Of a stretch of 7,698 nucleotides of DNA, positions 6,421 through 7,698 are shown piece by piece. How positions within the stretch are numbered: the stretch's first letter is position 1; each line of letters starts with the position of its first letter. Origin of the DNA: Gammaproteobacteria bacterium (lineage in GTDB: Bacteria; Pseudomonadota; Gammaproteobacteria; Ga0077536); the NCBI GenBank assembly GCA_030639105.1, contig DAOWDI010000008.1:1-7698 (forward strand), read 5' to 3'. A program made the position numbers and the translations under genes. The notes beneath the pieces are model-generated. The model searched no databases, had not been told where the DNA came from, and saw only the letters and a program-made list of their open reading frames with translations.

Positions 6421-6894
6421 ATGAACCTGAAGATTTATTTCCTGCGAGCGTTGGCCGGTGCTCTGTGCGTCATACTACCCGCCGCGAGTAACGCCGCTTC
6501 AATGACATTCAAAGGGACCGCGTCGACGAGTTCCACCCAGGTGCAGATGCCCTTGGCGAACGGCGGTACCGTCGTTACCGCAAACGCAACCGGGGTTGCG
6601 GCCATGATCGGAGACTCCGCGCCCAATCCGATCCTGCTCGGATTGCGTTGCAGCGGCCTCGGCTATGCAATGAATGCCGAACACGGCAGCATCGAACTCT
6701 ACTGTACTTTCATCGAAAACGACGCCGATCAATTCGATGTCAAAGGTATCGAGAAATCCGGTGAAACGGTTATCACGGTGATCGGTGGCAGCGGGCGCTG
6801 GGCGAACGCTACCGGGTCGGGCACCTTGAAGCGGACGGCGACCAGCGAGAACTCCAGCCGTTCGACGTTTGACCTGATGATAAATACCCCTTGA
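6421..6894 (+). CDS. Exported protein of unknown function, probably beta-rich
   Basis: The 157-residue product has a signal peptide (MNLKIYFLRALAGALCVILP onward) with likely cleavage after SNA (residues 23-25). The mature part is rich in Gly, Thr and Ser and low in charge. Cys77 and Cys95 could pair. The segment IGGSGRWANATGSGTL (121-136) resembles the GGTGxYxxAxGxG turn of allene-oxide-cyclase-like and related secreted beta-barrel proteins, a motif-level resemblance only. ATG 6421 is preferred because GAGGG (6408-6412) lies 8 bases upstream and the signal peptide then starts properly. The in-frame ATG 6406, directly after the stop of the glycine-zipper gene, lacks a Shine-Dalgarno but would add five residues. 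With only 15 bases between genes, it is almost surely co-transcribed with the glycine-zipper gene. Function unknown. Confidence 0.75.
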   Translation: MNLKIYFLRALAGALCVILPAASNAASMTFKGTASTSSTQVQMPLANGGTVVTANATGVAAMIGDSAPNPILLGLRCSGLGYAMNAEHGSIELYCTFIENDADQFDVKGIEKSGETVITVIGGSGRWANATGSGTLKRTATSENSSRSTFDLMINTP

Positions 6895-7131
6895 GTTAAA
6901 GAGCTTAACGCGCCGTCTATACGAGGAAGCATAAAGGCCATATTCCCCACAGTCGAGAGGTATCAACATCACTGAAACGGCTCTTGATAGCCCGTAGAAC
7001 ACCTTTTGAACCGTGGGATCTCGACAGATCTCACTCTCGTGGTGGCAGTTTTATCCGGGAAGACCACGGGGTTTCGAGTAGCAAGCAGATCGAGGCCTTG
7101 CCTTGATGAGCGATGGTTGCAGTTTCTTAAA
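6895..7131. other. Region without recognisable gene
   Basis: I see no convincing coding frame on either strand and no clear intrinsic terminator after the stop at 6894; GTTAA/TTAAC at 6895-6909 is only 5 bp and AT-rich. On the minus strand this is the DNA downstream of the decayed IS91-type transposase, so it may hold the old element end, but I cannot identify that end. Confidence 0.4.
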
Positions 7132-7550
7132 TCAACGAGGGTGTACGAAGAACCAGTCAAACAGACGGGTTAACGGCGGCGCCCGGCTGGCAACACCACC
7201 GGTTCAGCCAATACGGCCTTGCTATCCAGGTGGGTGAGGATCTTGTCGATCACCACCGGGTCTTCTCGGCAATTGCTCCTGCATTGCTCTCGACTTCCGT
7301 TCCGGACTCAGTTCTACCTCCTCCATCCCTGGGGTCGTATCTTCTGCGTCCATGCAGTCGTCGGCGTAGACTCCGTCGAGATAGAGCATGTGAAAATGCA
7401 CGTTGAGATTATTCCGGGCATCCTGCCCTTCACCCCTTCGGGGTTAGCCTTCGGCTGTTCAAAATCGCTCCCAGCAATTTTGTCAAAGCCGATCCCGAAT
7501 CGCTGTATCAGGGCGACCGCCCCCGTGTGGGCGCTCGACTTGCCAAACCT
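7132..7550 (-). pseudogene. Decayed IS91/ISCR-family transposase
   Basis: Read on the minus strand, four pieces in two frames follow the order of an IS91-type (HUH, rolling-circle) transposase. Piece 1 (7550-7494) reads SSAHTGAVALIQRFG, matching the conserved AHTGAVTLIQRFGSA segment. Piece 2 (7413-7357) reads NNLNVHFHMLYLDGVY, containing the HFH metal-binding motif. Piece 3 (7292-7188) reads REDPVVIDKILTHLD preceded by a shortened Cys-rich stretch, the usual C-terminal region. Piece 4 (7188-7132) reads SRAPPLTRLFDW before a TGA stop, the usual C-terminus. Pieces 1 and 3 share one frame and pieces 2 and 4 another, so there are at least three frame breaks. The roughly 200 residues expected between HFHML and EDPVVIDK are absent, as is the N-terminus. 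A hairpin block separates pieces 1 and 2. Clearly non-functional; family assignment is from remembered motifs. Confidence 0.72.
7416..7482. repeat. Four-hairpin repeat-like element inserted in the transposase relic
   Basis: Four short stem-loops stand almost end to end: GGGCA-TCC-TGCCC (7416-7428), ACCCC-TTC-GGGGT (7432-7444), AGCC-TTC-GGCT (7446-7456), and a longer one with CAAAAT (7460-7465) against ATTTTG (7477-7482) extended by GC/GC across one mismatch. The block falls exactly between the RFG and LNVHFHML codons of the transposase, which are nearly adjacent in intact relatives, so some 70-80 bases appear to be inserted. It resembles the dispersed REP/BIME-type palindromic repeats of gammaproteobacteria. 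Confidence 0.6.
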
Positions 7551-7560
7551 GGGATGACCT

Positions 7561-7698
7561 CCGAGTGTTCGGGGCCGGCACCAAGATCCTTCCCGCTCAC
7601 CTCGAGGCGGAATCGTCGAGTCACTCACCTCGGCGGTGCCAGAGGAAAAGCGAATCATTACGATCCGTTCCTCCGAGAGGCGTGAGGACGACCCCCCG
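7561..7698. other. Region without recognisable gene at window end
   Basis: An open minus-strand frame runs through here into transposase piece 1, but its translation (for example VSDSTIPPRGEREGSW) matches nothing I recognise and does not resemble the expected upstream part of an IS91-type transposase. The only repeat seen is CTCACCTCG at 7596-7604 and again at 7624-7632. Confidence 0.35.

Noticed and set aside
6895..6909. GTTAA/TTAAC as a terminator after the last + strand gene
   Set aside because: The stem is 5 bp, almost all A-T, and is followed by GC-rich sequence, not a T-run.
7038..7068. CGTGGT/ACCACG inverted repeat as an IS91 terminus (terIS)
   Set aside because: The stem is 6 bp with a 19-base gap and lacks the adjoining conserved end sequence; chance is as likely.
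7219..7557. 112-codon + strand frame near the window end
   Set aside because: It is antisense to the IS91-type transposase relic, whose conserved motifs are read on the minus strand.
7596..7632. CTCACCTCG direct repeat
   Set aside because: Only two 9-base copies, 28 bases apart, with no other sign of an element or binding-site array.

Overview
This is a moderately GC-rich bacterial chromosome segment. Its genes are almost all on the + strand, with classical Shine-Dalgarno sites and many Sec-type signal peptides. The protein families (SYLF domain, AI-2E/PerM-type exporter, octahaem cytochrome with HEAT and TPR repeats, glycine-zipper envelope protein) and an IS91-type transposase relic fit a proteobacterium with a respiratory periplasm. 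A gammaproteobacterium is my best guess, but the sequence does not prove it. I see no rRNA, tRNA, CRISPR array or obvious defence system.

Layout. (1) 73-939 is a broken patatin-like phospholipase gene. It lacks the N-terminal oxyanion-hole region and has an in-frame TAA at 622-624; the same frame then continues into the normal C-terminal part. (2) 1036-1608 encodes a secreted SYLF-domain lipid-binding protein, with a candidate promoter and hairpin just upstream. (3) 1609-1983 has no gene but carries four stem-loops in close succession at 1648-1763, plus a fifth at 1812-1835. (4) 1984-5493 is a probable two-gene unit: an AI-2E family membrane protein, followed by a secreted cytochrome with eight CxxCH haem sites joined to HEAT and TPR repeats. 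(5) 5494-5826 has no certain gene. It holds a 41-codon protein-like ORF, a paired direct repeat and an extended -10 promoter for the next genes. (6) 5827-6894 holds two small secreted proteins, one a glycine-zipper protein with a polyglutamine tract and the other an unassigned, probably beta-rich protein; they are probably co-transcribed. (7) 6895-7698 has no intact gene. On the minus strand at 7132-7550 lies a badly decayed IS91/ISCR-type transposase, interrupted by a compact block of four hairpins (7416-7482).

How the parts relate. Most intact products act at the cell envelope: a lipid-binding periplasmic protein, an inner-membrane exporter, a periplasmic multihaem electron-transfer scaffold, an outer-membrane-type glycine-zipper protein and a further exported protein. 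The two ends hold decaying genes. I do not find a convincing undescribed multi-gene system. The items most worth a second look are the four-hairpin insertion inside the IS91 relic, the octahaem-HEAT-TPR protein paired with an AI-2E exporter, the structured intergenic region at 1648-1763 and the single-codon break in the patatin gene.
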